A stretch of 64,000 bases of DNA from Aquabacter sediminis (lineage in GTDB: Bacteria > Pseudomonadota > Alphaproteobacteria > Rhizobiales > Xanthobacteraceae), in contig NZ_JARBFX010000002.1 in NCBI RefSeq assembly GCF_028863665.1, positions 124,001-188,000 of the forward strand. Direction: 5' to 3'. This document shows positions 1 to 8,648 of the stretch, piece after piece. The position numbers and the translations under genes are program-made. The notes under the pieces were generated by a model. It saw nothing but the letters and a program-made list of their open reading frames with translations, was not told the DNA's origin and did no database searches. Every line of letters starts with the position of its first letter. Positions within the stretch are counted from its first letter, which is position 1.

Positions 1-1016
1 ATCGGGCCATCACGCGTCCCAGCGACTTCCACGACCTTCTCCGCGCCACGGTCCAACTTGGCGAGAACAGGCTTCTAGTCCAAGGTCCGGGCGGCAACAC
101 GTCAATAAAAGACGCGGGCGTTCTGTGGGTCAAGGCATCCGGTATCTGGATGGCTCAGGCTGATGAGCGCAACGGCTTTGTTCCGGTCGACCTTAGTCTA
201 ATCCGGGATCAGATCCGCAACGGCCATTCTGAGCCGGGAACCGGAGCGATCCGCACAGATCTCGTGGCGGGAGCCCTGGGGCGGCCGTCTATTGAAACCT
301 CCTTCCACGCACTCCTTCCCCACCGCGTCGTGCTCCATACCCATTCGGTTTCGGTACTCGCAGGTGCAATCCGGGCTGACGCGGAGCAGCTTTTCAACGA
401 GAAGTTGAGGGGACTGAACTGGGCGCTCATCCCCTACGCGCGTCCCGGCTTACCTCTCACGCACCTCATCGCCGACCGCATGATAGACGGCGCTCCAAAC
501 GTGCTCGTGCTTCGAAACCATGGACTGGTTGTCGGCGGCGGAAGCGTCGATGAGGCACTTGGAACGATGGCGGAGGTGGAGCGGCGACTCGAACAAGAAA
601 CGCTAGAGCACGCGCTTCCCGACCTCGACGAACTCGCCCACCTTGCCCACCACACGGACTGGGTTCTGCCCGCCGACGCCAGCGTCCATCGCCTGGGAGT
701 GGAGCCGCAAGCATTCGCCGTGGCGACAAGATACTCTCTTTATCCAGATCACGTGGTTTTCCTCGGCTCGCGCATTGCGGGGTGTCGAGAGGGCGAGGCT
801 TTACCACCCGATGCCCCGCTTGTCGCAGTGGAAGGCAAAGGCGTTCTGGTCCGGCAGTCCATGAGCGCGGCATCGCTTGCCATGATTGGCTGCCTCTCCG
901 ATGTGCTTGCGCGGCTGACCATGGGTGCCACTGTCGAAGGCCTCTCTACTGCACAGGAGAACGAACTCCTGAATTGGGACGCAGAGAAATTGCGCCAATC
1001 CCTCAATAGGCCTTAA
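1..1016 (+). CDS. class II aldolase/adducin family protein (5' truncated)
   Basis: The reading frame is open from the first complete codon at position 3, so the gene starts before the window. The internal ATG at 150 is not the start, because the glycine-rich GPGGNTS signature of class II aldolases is encoded upstream of it. The visible part also has a paired-histidine zinc motif (HTHS, near residue 110) and a third histidine in RNHG (near residue 175), as in fuculose- and rhamnulose-phosphate aldolases. A C-terminal extension of about 120 residues follows. The family cleaves or rearranges small sugar phosphates; the substrate here is unknown. It lies 12 bases before a sugar nucleotidyltransferase and opens the visible part of an A+T-rich glycan operon. 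Confidence 0.85.
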   Translation, partial: RAITRPSDFHDLLRATVQLGENRLLVQGPGGNTSIKDAGVLWVKASGIWMAQADERNGFVPVDLSLIRDQIRNGHSEPGTGAIRTDLVAGALGRPSIETSFHALLPHRVVLHTHSVSVLAGAIRADAEQLFNEKLRGLNWALIPYARPGLPLTHLIADRMIDGAPNVLVLRNHGLVVGGGSVDEALGTMAEVERRLEQETLEHALPDLDELAHLAHHTDWVLPADASVHRLGVEPQAFAVATRYSLYPDHVVFLGSRIAGCREGEALPPDAPLVAVEGKGVLVRQSMSAASLAMIGCLSDVLARLTMGATVEGLSTAQENELLNWDAEKLRQSLNRP

Positions 1017-1028
1017 AGGACGCAAACC

Positions 1029-2687
1029 ATGCAGGTGGTCGTTCCCATGTCTGGATTCGGCGAGCGTTTTCGACGCGCCGGCTATGACATTCCAAAGCCG
1101 CTTATACGCGTCGATGGTCGCCCGATCATCGGACATGTCTGCGACATGTTCCCCGACGTGGAAGACATAATCTTCATATGCAATACTGAACACCTGTCCG
1201 AACCTAGCTTTCGCATGGAGGAAATCCTGCGGGATTTGCGACCGAACGGGCGGATTGTACCGGTACCGCCGGTCCGCCAGGGTCCGGTTCAAGCCATTCT
1301 CAATGCGAGCCATGCCATCGACGTCGATCGGCCGACGGTCATAAATTATTGTGATTTCACCTGTTTCTGGGACTTCGGAAATTTTACGCGTTTCGTGCAA
1401 GAGAGCGCATGCGACGGGGCGATTCCTGCCTACACCGGGTTTCACCCGCATATGTTGGGATCGACCAACTATGCCTACGTGCGCGAAAGGGACGGCTGGG
1501 TTCTCGACATTCAGGAGAAAAAGCCTTTCACTGACACTCCGATGTCGGAATACGCCTCAAGCGGAACCTATTATTTTCGCAGTGGGGCGCTCGCTCTCGA
1601 GTGCTGCAGGCGATCCCGCGCCGATGACAGCCTGCTCCTCAATGGCGAACATTACGTCAGTCTGGCATACAAGCCATTGCTCACCGATGGAGGGAGTGTC
1701 GCCGTTTATCCATTGCAACACTTCATGCAATGGGGCACGCCGGAAGATCTCGCCACATATCGGAATTGGTCGCGTGCTTTTCGGCGCCTCGCTGCACCTT
1801 CGGCACCCGCCCCGCGGCAGGAGGGAGCGGTGATGATTCCTCTTGCCGGGGCCGGTTCGCGGTTTGTGAAAGAAGGCTATGCGCTGCCGAAGCCGCTGAT
1901 TCCCGTGTCCGGATCCCCCATGGTTCTCCAGGCCACCAGCGATCTCCCGCAGGCGGACAACCATGTCTTTATTCTAAGAGCTGACTTGCCCGGGCGCCTC
2001 GACATCGAAGCAGCGATCCAAGCCGCCAACCCTTCCGCCAACTTGAAAATTCTTGATGCGATCACTGACGGGCAGGCCCGCACCTGTCTGATGGGACTGG
2101 ACGATGTGCAGGAGGACGCTCCTCTCACAATCGGCGCCTGCGATAATGGCGTCCTCTATGATCCCGAACGTCTCTTCGCGTTGCTCGAAGAGCCATTGGC
2201 GGACGTCATCGTTTGGGTGGCGCGCGGACACGCCAATGCGGTACGGCATCCACACATGTATGGTTGGGTTGATGCTGACGGCGACCGCGTTCGATCCGTG
2301 TCAGTGAAGCAACCCCTATCGGACCCGAAACACGATCCGATCGTGATAGGAACCTTCACATTTCGCCGCGCCCGGGACTTCAAAAGCTGCGCGGAACACA
2401 TGATCGCGCGCAATGCCCGCGTGAACGGTGAGTTCTATGTAGACACGTGCATAAATGATGCGGTGCAGCTCGGGCTTTCAGTGCGGATCATGGAGGTGGA
2501 TGGCTATCTCAGTTGGGGTACGCCGGACGAGCTTCGCACCTTTAATTATTGGCAGTCCTGCTTCCATAAATGGCCGCACCATCCCTATTCGCTGGAAAAA
2601 GACCGCCGCGTGCCAGCTTCCCAGAGAGCATCGCTTGAGCGTGTATACGCCCCGGAGCCCCCCCGTCTGCCCGTGAAGCGCCCATGA
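1029..2687 (+). CDS. tandem-duplicated sugar-phosphate nucleotidyltransferase
   Basis: A 552-residue protein made of two complete nucleotidyltransferase domains in series (about 1-255 and 266-530). Each begins with a glycine-rich nucleotide-binding loop followed by a PKPLI motif (PMSGFGERF in copy 1, PLAGAGSRF in copy 2). Each ends with a matching WGTP-(D/E)-(D/E)-L segment. The family transfers a nucleoside monophosphate to a sugar or polyol phosphate, giving the activated precursor of a surface glycan. Two diverged active sites in one chain suggest two precursors or a catalytic/regulatory pair. The gene follows the aldolase by 12 bases and overlaps gtrA by an ATGA. The sugar and nucleotide cannot be read from the sequence. 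Confidence 0.82.
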   Translation: MQVVVPMSGFGERFRRAGYDIPKPLIRVDGRPIIGHVCDMFPDVEDIIFICNTEHLSEPSFRMEEILRDLRPNGRIVPVPPVRQGPVQAILNASHAIDVDRPTVINYCDFTCFWDFGNFTRFVQESACDGAIPAYTGFHPHMLGSTNYAYVRERDGWVLDIQEKKPFTDTPMSEYASSGTYYFRSGALALECCRRSRADDSLLLNGEHYVSLAYKPLLTDGGSVAVYPLQHFMQWGTPEDLATYRNWSRAFRRLAAPSAPAPRQEGAVMIPLAGAGSRFVKEGYALPKPLIPVSGSPMVLQATSDLPQADNHVFILRADLPGRLDIEAAIQAANPSANLKILDAITDGQARTCLMGLDDVQEDAPLTIGACDNGVLYDPERLFALLEEPLADVIVWVARGHANAVRHPHMYGWVDADGDRVRSVSVKQPLSDPKHDPIVIGTFTFRRARDFKSCAEHMIARNARVNGEFYVDTCINDAVQLGLSVRIMEVDGYLSWGTPDELRTFNYWQSCFHKWPHHPYSLEKDRRVPASQRASLERVYAPEPPRLPVKRP

Positions 2688-3082
2688 ATACTCCCTTTGC
2701 GCGCTTTCTTCTGGTTGGATTAACGACCGTGGGAGTGGATCTGGTGGTCTACCTGATCCTTGTCGCGGCCGGCCTGCACCATCCAGTCGCCAAGGGGACC
2801 AGTTTCGCGGCGGGCACAGTCTTCGCGTATTTCGCGAACCGCAGCTACACATTTAGGAGCAACGTCTCAGGCGCGGCTTTCCTTCGGTTCTGTTGCGTGT
2901 ATGTCACAACTTTTCTGATAAATGTCGGAATGAATCAGCTCATTCTCGAATTGATGGACTTTCCATGGATAATCTACTTGGCTTTCGTGATTGCGACCGG
3001 CATCTCGGCCGTTCTTAATTTCATCGGCATGCGCTTCTTCGTATTCACAGATGTGACGAGCGAAAGGACACGGCGCATATGA
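2684..3082 (+). CDS. GtrA family membrane protein
   Basis: A 132-residue protein with four hydrophobic segments and the GtrA-family layout: an early FLLVGLTTVGVDL segment and a short ANRSYTF loop after the second helix. GtrA proteins are associated with moving polyprenyl-phosphate-linked sugars across the inner membrane. The start overlaps the upstream stop (ATGA), and its stop overlaps the next start in the same way, so it is translationally coupled to a DPM1-like glycosyltransferase, the usual partner. The inferred role is flipping the lipid-linked sugar made by that enzyme for use by the GT-C-like protein downstream. Confidence 0.85.
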   Translation: MNTPFARFLLVGLTTVGVDLVVYLILVAAGLHHPVAKGTSFAAGTVFAYFANRSYTFRSNVSGAAFLRFCCVYVTTFLINVGMNQLILELMDFPWIIYLAFVIATGISAVLNFIGMRFFVFTDVTSERTRRI

Positions 3083-3783
3083 AGATGTCCCTCGTCATCC
3101 CCTGCTACAATGAAGCTGAAAACCTTCCACTGCTCGTTCCTCGATGCCTCGACTTAGTGAAACGGGGGAACATCGAGGTTGTTCTTGTGGACAACGGCTC
3201 CAGCGATGATAGCGCTCATGTGATGCGAGACCTTCTGGCTGGGCAGGAGGCATTGCGGAGCGTGCGCGTGGAGACCAACCAAGGCTATGGCTACGGCATC
3301 TTAGCGGGACTGCGAGCGGCGCGTGGCGACGTATTGGCCTGGACCCACGCCGATATGCAGACCAATCCGCTTGATGTGCTGACAGGCCTTGAATTCTTTG
3401 AACAAGCGCGGGATCCACACCGGACGTTTGTGAAGGGCCGTCGATACGGGCGCCCTCTGTCCGACACCCTTTTCACGGTCGGCATGTCGGTTTTCGAGAC
3501 CATACTCATGCAAGCGGATCTGACAGACATAAATGCTCAGCCGACCATGTTTCATCGCCACTTTTTCGAAACTTGGTCAGAGCCGCCCCACGACTTCTCG
3601 CTAGACCTTTACGCTTTTTACATGGCACGTCGTTCGGGCCTGGATGTTAAGCGCTTTCCTGTGCGCTTTGGTGAGCGGGCCCATGGCTTGTCGCACTGGA
3701 ACGTCAATTGGGCCGCAAAACGGAAATTCATCGAGCGAACAATAAAGTACAGCTTGGACCTTCGGCGGAAAGTCGGCAGGTAA
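3079..3783 (+). CDS. glycosyltransferase family 2 (DPM1/polyprenyl-phosphate glycosyltransferase-like)
   Basis: A 234-residue GT-A enzyme. It starts with the SLVIPCYNEAENL nucleotide-sugar-binding strand, has a VDNGSSDD segment, and a short THADMQ segment in the place of the metal-binding DxD. It has no C-terminal membrane helices, so it resembles the soluble dolichol-phosphate-mannose synthase type. The expected reaction is transfer of a sugar from a nucleotide donor to a polyprenyl phosphate at the inner face of the membrane. The start (ATGA overlap) couples it to gtrA. The sugar is unknown; the nucleotidyltransferase two genes upstream is a plausible source of the donor. Confidence 0.85.
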   Translation: MKMSLVIPCYNEAENLPLLVPRCLDLVKRGNIEVVLVDNGSSDDSAHVMRDLLAGQEALRSVRVETNQGYGYGILAGLRAARGDVLAWTHADMQTNPLDVLTGLEFFEQARDPHRTFVKGRRYGRPLSDTLFTVGMSVFETILMQADLTDINAQPTMFHRHFFETWSEPPHDFSLDLYAFYMARRSGLDVKRFPVRFGERAHGLSHWNVNWAAKRKFIERTIKYSLDLRRKVGR

Positions 3784-3802
3784 CATTAAAAGGCACGGAG
3801 CC

Positions 3803-4390
3803 ATGCATCTCATACGCCATCGCCGCAATACTGTAGATGAATTACGTGCGACACCTAGCAATCTGGGCGTCGAGGTGGATATCCGCAGCCAGGGCGAACG
3901 ACTCGTCATTCATCACGACCCGTTCGTTGAGGGAGAAGACTTTCTCACCTGGATTTCACATTATCAGCACGGCACCTTGATCCTCAACGTAAAAGAGGAA
4001 GGACTTGAAGACCGCCTGATTGACGTCATGCGTGATCGAAATATTTCTGACTTCTTCTTCCTTGACCAATCATTTCCGTTTCTGATCAGAACTTCTCGGC
4101 GAGGCGAGAGACGCTGCGCGGTGCGTGTCTCTGAGTTTGAAACCATAGATACCGCACTCACGCTCGCCGGCAAAATTGATTGGGTGTGGGTTGATTGCTT
4201 CACCAGATTCCCGCTCACGGGAGGTCAGGCCCATCGGTTGCAGGAGGCGGGCTTTCGCCTCTGCCTCGTTTCGCCCGAGCTTCAGGGGCGCACAGATCCG
4301 CAAGAGATCGTCGCGCTGCGTGCACTGCTGGACGCCGAAGAGATTGCGCCGGAAGCTGTATGCACGAAGGATCCGACACAGTGGCAATGA
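3803..4390 (+). CDS. glycerophosphodiester phosphodiesterase-like TIM-barrel protein
   Basis: A 195-residue protein with a short GDPD/PI-PLC-like signature: HRRNT near the N-terminus in place of the usual HRG, then GVEVDIR (the metal-binding E-x-D) and IHHDP (catalytic His-Asp). Usual GDPD enzymes run about 230-260 residues, so this is a small version. In a glycan operon it might act on glycerophosphoryl substituents or on a phosphodiester-linked precursor. The first catalytic motif is altered, so activity is not assured. It ends in an ATGA overlap with the membrane/kinase fusion gene. Confidence 0.65.
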   Translation: MHLIRHRRNTVDELRATPSNLGVEVDIRSQGERLVIHHDPFVEGEDFLTWISHYQHGTLILNVKEEGLEDRLIDVMRDRNISDFFFLDQSFPFLIRTSRRGERRCAVRVSEFETIDTALTLAGKIDWVWVDCFTRFPLTGGQAHRLQEAGFRLCLVSPELQGRTDPQEIVALRALLDAEEIAPEAVCTKDPTQWQ

Positions 4391-6477
4391 CGCTCCCCGA
4401 AAGGATTCGGGATGCTTATTCAATTTCCTCAACGGATCCCGTCTTCCGTTGGGGAATGCTGCTGCGGATCGCTTTGATCGTCGCTGTCACGCCGATTGCT
4501 CATAGCGAGTGGTTCGCACCATTCCTGCAGCATGCCCTCGAAAACCCCTTAAATGCCTGGGGCGCACACTTGGCGCAGGGAGGTGACGTAAGAGCGTTCC
4601 CTTACGGTATATTTATGTTACTGCCCTTGCTGCCTGGAGCCCTCCTCGGAGCCTTGGCGCAGTTAATGACCGGATGGCCAATCTGGGGTTACCTAGGAAT
4701 CTCTGCGACTGTTCTCATTGTCGATACGCTTGTTCTGTTCATGCTCGTGTCGATGAATGTCGCACGATCGCATCGTATCATTATTCTGTACTGGCTCTCG
4801 CCAATCGTCCTATATGTCTGCTACTGGCACGGCCAGCTCGACATCATCCCAGTTTTTTTTCTGGTCCTGTCGATGCTCTTTTTGAAAGAGAGACGGTCCG
4901 GTTGGTCGGGTGCATTGGTGGCCGCTGCGGCATCGGCAAAGCTAAGCATGTTGATCGCCCCTCCGATTATGCTGCTCTATCTTGCGTCCGCGCGGCGCCG
5001 TTTCGTTCAGATACCTGCTTATCTCGTGTCGTTTTCCATTGTATTCCTAATATCTGAGCTACCCATCATACTTTCGAGCTCCGCCCGCACGATGGTCTTG
5101 GGCACCCCAGAGATCGACAAAGTATACGACTTCGCACTGACAGTCACATCTGGCGTGAAGATATACATTGTTCCAATTGCATACCTCCTTGTTCTTTTCA
5201 GCGCCTGGCTTGTGCGCCGCATTAGTTTTGATCTTCTTATTGCGCTGACCGGAGTATCTTTTCTAGTCATAGTCCTCCTGACACCTGCCTCGCCGGGCTG
5301 GTATCTTTGGACTGTGCCATTTCTGGTTGTAACACTCGCGCCGTCACGTCGCCGCACGGCTATGCTGATCGCTGCCTACTCCATCGTCTTTGTTATTTTT
5401 CATCTCATCAACTCCAGCGGCGCCGGAGTGCTTGGAATCGAGCCAGCCTTCGGACGTTGGCTGCAGGGCCTGCAATCCGATAACCGTTTGATGTCCCTCT
5501 GGCTGTCCTTGCTGTTCGTGCTCGGACTTATGCTATGCGTCCTTCTGCTGCGCGACGGTGTTCTGCGGAACGATTTCTTCCGGTTGAGCCGGCGCCCCGT
5601 CTTGCTTGGGATCGCAGGAGACAGCGGATCTGGAAAAGATACGCTGGCCGAAGCGCTCATCGGGCTCGTTGGGCCGGAATCGGCTACCCACGTTTCCGGA
5701 GATGATTACCATTCCTGGGATCGTCACAAGCCAATGTGGCAGGTGATGACACATCTCAACCCGCGTGCAAACGACCTCGACTCGTTCCGAAGAGACATCC
5801 TTCAATTGTCACTCGGCCGGTCGATCATGAACCGACATTACGATCATGAACGCGGGAAAATGACCCGCCCGCGCTTGGTACCGGCACGCGATGTGTTGGT
5901 CGTTGCGAGCGGTCTACATGCTCTTTACGATCCTGAATTAGTGCGTCTTTATGATGTGTGCGTTTTCCTGGAGATGGACGAGACGCTGCGGCGGCATCTA
6001 AAGCTTCAGCGCGACGTGACAGTTCGTGGCCATACGCCCGACCGGGTGCTTTCCTCCATTGAGCGCCGGCTGCCAGATCGGCGGCGTTTCATTGATCCAC
6101 AGGCCCGCAATGCGGACATCTTTTTTCAGATCCGGCCTGTACGACACGTAGATCTCAGCAACTATGCCAGTCGGCTGCCAAGGCTTGAGCTCTATGTGCG
6201 CCTGTCCCACGGCACGCCCTATAAACCGCTAATACGGAATCTGGTGGGCGTGTGCGGCATTGATGCGAACGTCACCGAGAACGATGCTCCAGGTCCAGTG
6301 GAAATCGTGCTTGAAGGGACCATTCCCGTTGATCTAGTTAGGCTTGCGGCTAAGTCTTTGGACGACCATATGTTTGAGATTCTCGGATACGAGCCAGTCT
6401 GGCAGCCTGATACGACGGGCCTCATGCAGTTGTTCATTGCCAATCAGATTGCCTCCGCACTCAGAAAGCGTCTGTGA
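4387..6477 (+). CDS. fusion: multi-spanning GT-C-like glycosyltransferase + uridine kinase/PRK-like P-loop kinase
   Basis: A 696-residue protein, taking the ATG that overlaps the upstream stop (ATGA); the frame stays open further upstream but no other start fits the operon. Residues about 15-395 form an integral membrane region with roughly 10-12 helices. It carries a HGQLD loop followed by a helix of small residues with AKLSM, as in GT-C mannosyltransferase-like proteins that use lipid-linked sugars. A soluble domain follows, with a Walker A loop GDSGSGKD at about 411-418 and a SGDDYHSWDRHK stretch like the substrate region of uridine kinase and phosphoribulokinase. About 100 C-terminal residues are unassigned. 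The fusion suggests that phosphorylation of a small sugar, polyol or nucleoside is tied to glycan assembly at the membrane. Confidence 0.75.
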   Translation: MTLPERIRDAYSISSTDPVFRWGMLLRIALIVAVTPIAHSEWFAPFLQHALENPLNAWGAHLAQGGDVRAFPYGIFMLLPLLPGALLGALAQLMTGWPIWGYLGISATVLIVDTLVLFMLVSMNVARSHRIIILYWLSPIVLYVCYWHGQLDIIPVFFLVLSMLFLKERRSGWSGALVAAAASAKLSMLIAPPIMLLYLASARRRFVQIPAYLVSFSIVFLISELPIILSSSARTMVLGTPEIDKVYDFALTVTSGVKIYIVPIAYLLVLFSAWLVRRISFDLLIALTGVSFLVIVLLTPASPGWYLWTVPFLVVTLAPSRRRTAMLIAAYSIVFVIFHLINSSGAGVLGIEPAFGRWLQGLQSDNRLMSLWLSLLFVLGLMLCVLLLRDGVLRNDFFRLSRRPVLLGIAGDSGSGKDTLAEALIGLVGPESATHVSGDDYHSWDRHKPMWQVMTHLNPRANDLDSFRRDILQLSLGRSIMNRHYDHERGKMTRPRLVPARDVLVVASGLHALYDPELVRLYDVCVFLEMDETLRRHLKLQRDVTVRGHTPDRVLSSIERRLPDRRRFIDPQARNADIFFQIRPVRHVDLSNYASRLPRLELYVRLSHGTPYKPLIRNLVGVCGIDANVTENDAPGPVEIVLEGTIPVDLVRLAAKSLDDHMFEILGYEPVWQPDTTGLMQLFIANQIASALRKRL

Positions 6478-7223
6478 TGATCCGCATCAACAATCAGGCA
6501 TCTGTGGCTGCCGCTCCGAATTGCGTCATCTTCGATCTCGACGACACGCTCTATCCCTATGCCCCTTCCCACGCCAAAGCCATGGAGACTGTGCGCGAAA
6601 AGGCGATCCAGAGCATCGGGCTGACCGCACAACAATTTGACGATGCCTTCACAGAGGCCCGCAAGCAGGTCAAAGAAACCCTGAAAGGAACCGCAAGCTC
6701 TCATAGTCGTTTGCTCTATTTTCAGCGGCTACTTGAACTTGTGGGGCTACGCAGCCAAGCACTTCTCGCTTTGGACCTCGAACAGGCCTACTGGCGTCGT
6801 TTCTTAGATGAGGCGCATCTTTTCCACGGCGTTATGGAGTTTCTTGACGACCTGCGCCTGAACGGCACGCCTATTGCTCTTGTGAGCGACCTGACCACCC
6901 AGATTCAGTTGCGCAAGCTCGTTTATCTTGGTCTGGACAGTCATTTTGAACACATTGTAACCTCGGAAGAGGCCGGCAAGGAAAAGCCAGATCCGTCTCC
7001 CTTCCGGCTCGCCATGAACAAGCTCGGTGATGTCGGATCAAATATCTGGATGATCGGTGATAATCCCGTCGCAGACATTCGTGGCGCTCGCGCCTGTTTG
7101 AATGCAGTTACGTTCCAGAAGGTTCATGACGGTGTGCGGGTGGGGGAAGCAGGGGACGCGCCGGATGTCGTCTTCCATGAGTTTTCAGAGCTACGCGCGC
7201 TCTTTTCCCGCTTGGTGAGGTAG
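6477..7223 (+). CDS. HAD family hydrolase (subfamily IA)
   Basis: A 248-residue HAD phosphatase. Motif I is FDLDDTLYP with the nucleophile and acid-base aspartates, followed by a helical cap. Motif II is LVSDLT, the motif III lysine lies in KEKPDPSPF, and motif IV is IGDN. It resembles the 5'-nucleotidase/YjjG-type branch. The ATG at 6477 shares its A with the upstream stop; a GTG at 6474 would add one residue. It closes the A+T-rich operon and probably removes phosphate from an intermediate made by the aldolase or kinase activities. No terminator is visible before the convergent Nudix gene. Confidence 0.85.
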   Translation: MIRINNQASVAAAPNCVIFDLDDTLYPYAPSHAKAMETVREKAIQSIGLTAQQFDDAFTEARKQVKETLKGTASSHSRLLYFQRLLELVGLRSQALLALDLEQAYWRRFLDEAHLFHGVMEFLDDLRLNGTPIALVSDLTTQIQLRKLVYLGLDSHFEHIVTSEEAGKEKPDPSPFRLAMNKLGDVGSNIWMIGDNPVADIRGARACLNAVTFQKVHDGVRVGEAGDAPDVVFHEFSELRALFSRLVR

Positions 7224-7261
7224 GGCAACGCCAGGTCATGACGTGCTCTTTCTCTGATCGC

Positions 7262-8401
7262 TTAACTCCCCCCGTCATCCTGCTCGCGCGCGACAGTGGA
7301 TGACCGAATCGGGCGTTTCTTTGCTTTTGCGGGCTTTTCCGGCTTATGGTTTTTGGTGGCCTTAACTGCCCCACTATCAGGGAGTTGCTCGGAAAGCTGC
7401 GCGACCTCGGTCCTTTTTCCCTTCCCTGCGGACGGCACGTCCCGCAAACCTGTGGCAGGTTCGTCAGGCATCATCGCATCTGCGGGGGTCATCGTAACAG
7501 CCCCGCGTAAGACCTTTGCGCTTTTCGGCTCGGGCGCGCCTGACTGAAGGGTCAGAGGTTTCTTTTTTCCTTTGGTCTTTACGGCGAGGTTTGCGGTCGC
7601 CCCACTATCCGCTTGCTTTTTTTTCGCAACGGAACTGTCAGGCTGCGAGCTCTCTGATAGCTGCTCTTTGGGCTCCTGGAGGGGCAACCCACTGCGCTTC
7701 AATGCTCGAGTGACCTTCGCTACCTTGGTACGGTCGAGTGCTGATGTCAGCGCGTTGAGAGAGGGGTTTTCGGCCGCCACACTGGCAACTTTTTCGTCTT
7801 TTGCGGCGGGTGATTGCCGCCCCGTCTTTCCCTTCTTCTTCGCATCCGCCTCGTCACCCCCCGTCTTCGCCACCGCCTTCTTCTTCGGCGCAGCGCGGGT
7901 CGGCTTGTCCGCCTCGGCCTTCGCCCGTGCGGCGGCCGCTTGCTTGGCCAGTTTCTGGGCGTGGCGCTCGGCCATTACCGTCCCGAATTCCAGGATGAGG
8001 CTGGCCAGTTCCGGCTCCTGCACCACCGAGGCGGCGGTTTCGATGGAGAACCAGAAGCCGACCCGCTGGGAGCGCTCCGGCCATTTCTTCAGATAGCGCT
8101 TCACCTTCATGGGGAAGACCATCACCTCGCACAGCACCGAGCGGGTGGCGGACAGGCGCTTGTCGTAGCGATAGATGCCGAGAGGCGCGCTGGCGATGGA
8201 GCCCAGCAGCCCGGCTTCCTCATAGGCCTCGCGCGCGGCGGCCTTGTGCGGGGGGATGCCCTTCATGGGCCAGCCCTTGGGGATCACCCAGCGGCGCGTC
8301 TCGCGGGACGTCACGAGGCGCAGCTGCACCTCCCCATCCTGCCGCACGCGATAGGGCAGCGCCGCATATTGGACGCGGTATGTGCCGTTGGTGTCCGCCA
8401 T
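7262..8401 (-). CDS. Nudix hydrolase with a long Lys/Ala-rich C-terminal tail
   Basis: A 379-residue protein. Residues about 5-150 form a Nudix domain with PKGWPMKG and REAYEEAGL; the upstream Glu of the textbook Nudix box is Ile. The rest is low-complexity sequence rich in Lys, Ala, Pro and Ser (repeated KKK and KPEKPAK-like stretches), probably disordered. Nudix enzymes hydrolyse nucleoside diphosphates linked to another group; this type resembles diphosphoinositol-polyphosphate or NUDT hydrolases. The last 500 or so bases (the far tail) are more A+T-rich than the Nudix part and match the neighbouring island, so the island boundary may fall inside this gene. It converges on the HAD gene. 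Confidence 0.78.
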   Translation of the reverse strand: MADTNGTYRVQYAALPYRVRQDGEVQLRLVTSRETRRWVIPKGWPMKGIPPHKAAAREAYEEAGLLGSIASAPLGIYRYDKRLSATRSVLCEVMVFPMKVKRYLKKWPERSQRVGFWFSIETAASVVQEPELASLILEFGTVMAERHAQKLAKQAAAARAKAEADKPTRAAPKKKAVAKTGGDEADAKKKGKTGRQSPAAKDEKVASVAAENPSLNALTSALDRTKVAKVTRALKRSGLPLQEPKEQLSESSQPDSSVAKKKQADSGATANLAVKTKGKKKPLTLQSGAPEPKSAKVLRGAVTMTPADAMMPDEPATGLRDVPSAGKGKRTEVAQLSEQLPDSGAVKATKNHKPEKPAKAKKRPIRSSTVAREQDDGGS

Positions 8402-8648
8402 GCCGCGAATCCCGAACCCACCTCTCTAAAGGCGCGCAATATCACCTAAGGGAGCGTCAGGATCATGTCTCGGCCGAAAAATGTGCAGGCCAGGCCACCA
8501 AATGTTCATTCCACCCGCACTCCCGCCCCGACAAAGGCCGGGCGCGCCACGCCGAACCCGCGCACCGGCTTGTGACGACCTGCCCCTCTGCCCATGGCAC
8601 TCCCTTTGCGTCAGGATGGTGACATCGATCATGGGTTGGGGGCAGGGC

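Noticed and set aside
8465-8575. 36-codon frame (starts MSRPKNVQ) upstream of the MFS gene
   Set aside because: The composition (Pro/Arg/Thr) is what random G+C-rich DNA gives, with only a weak ribosome site and no recognisable feature.
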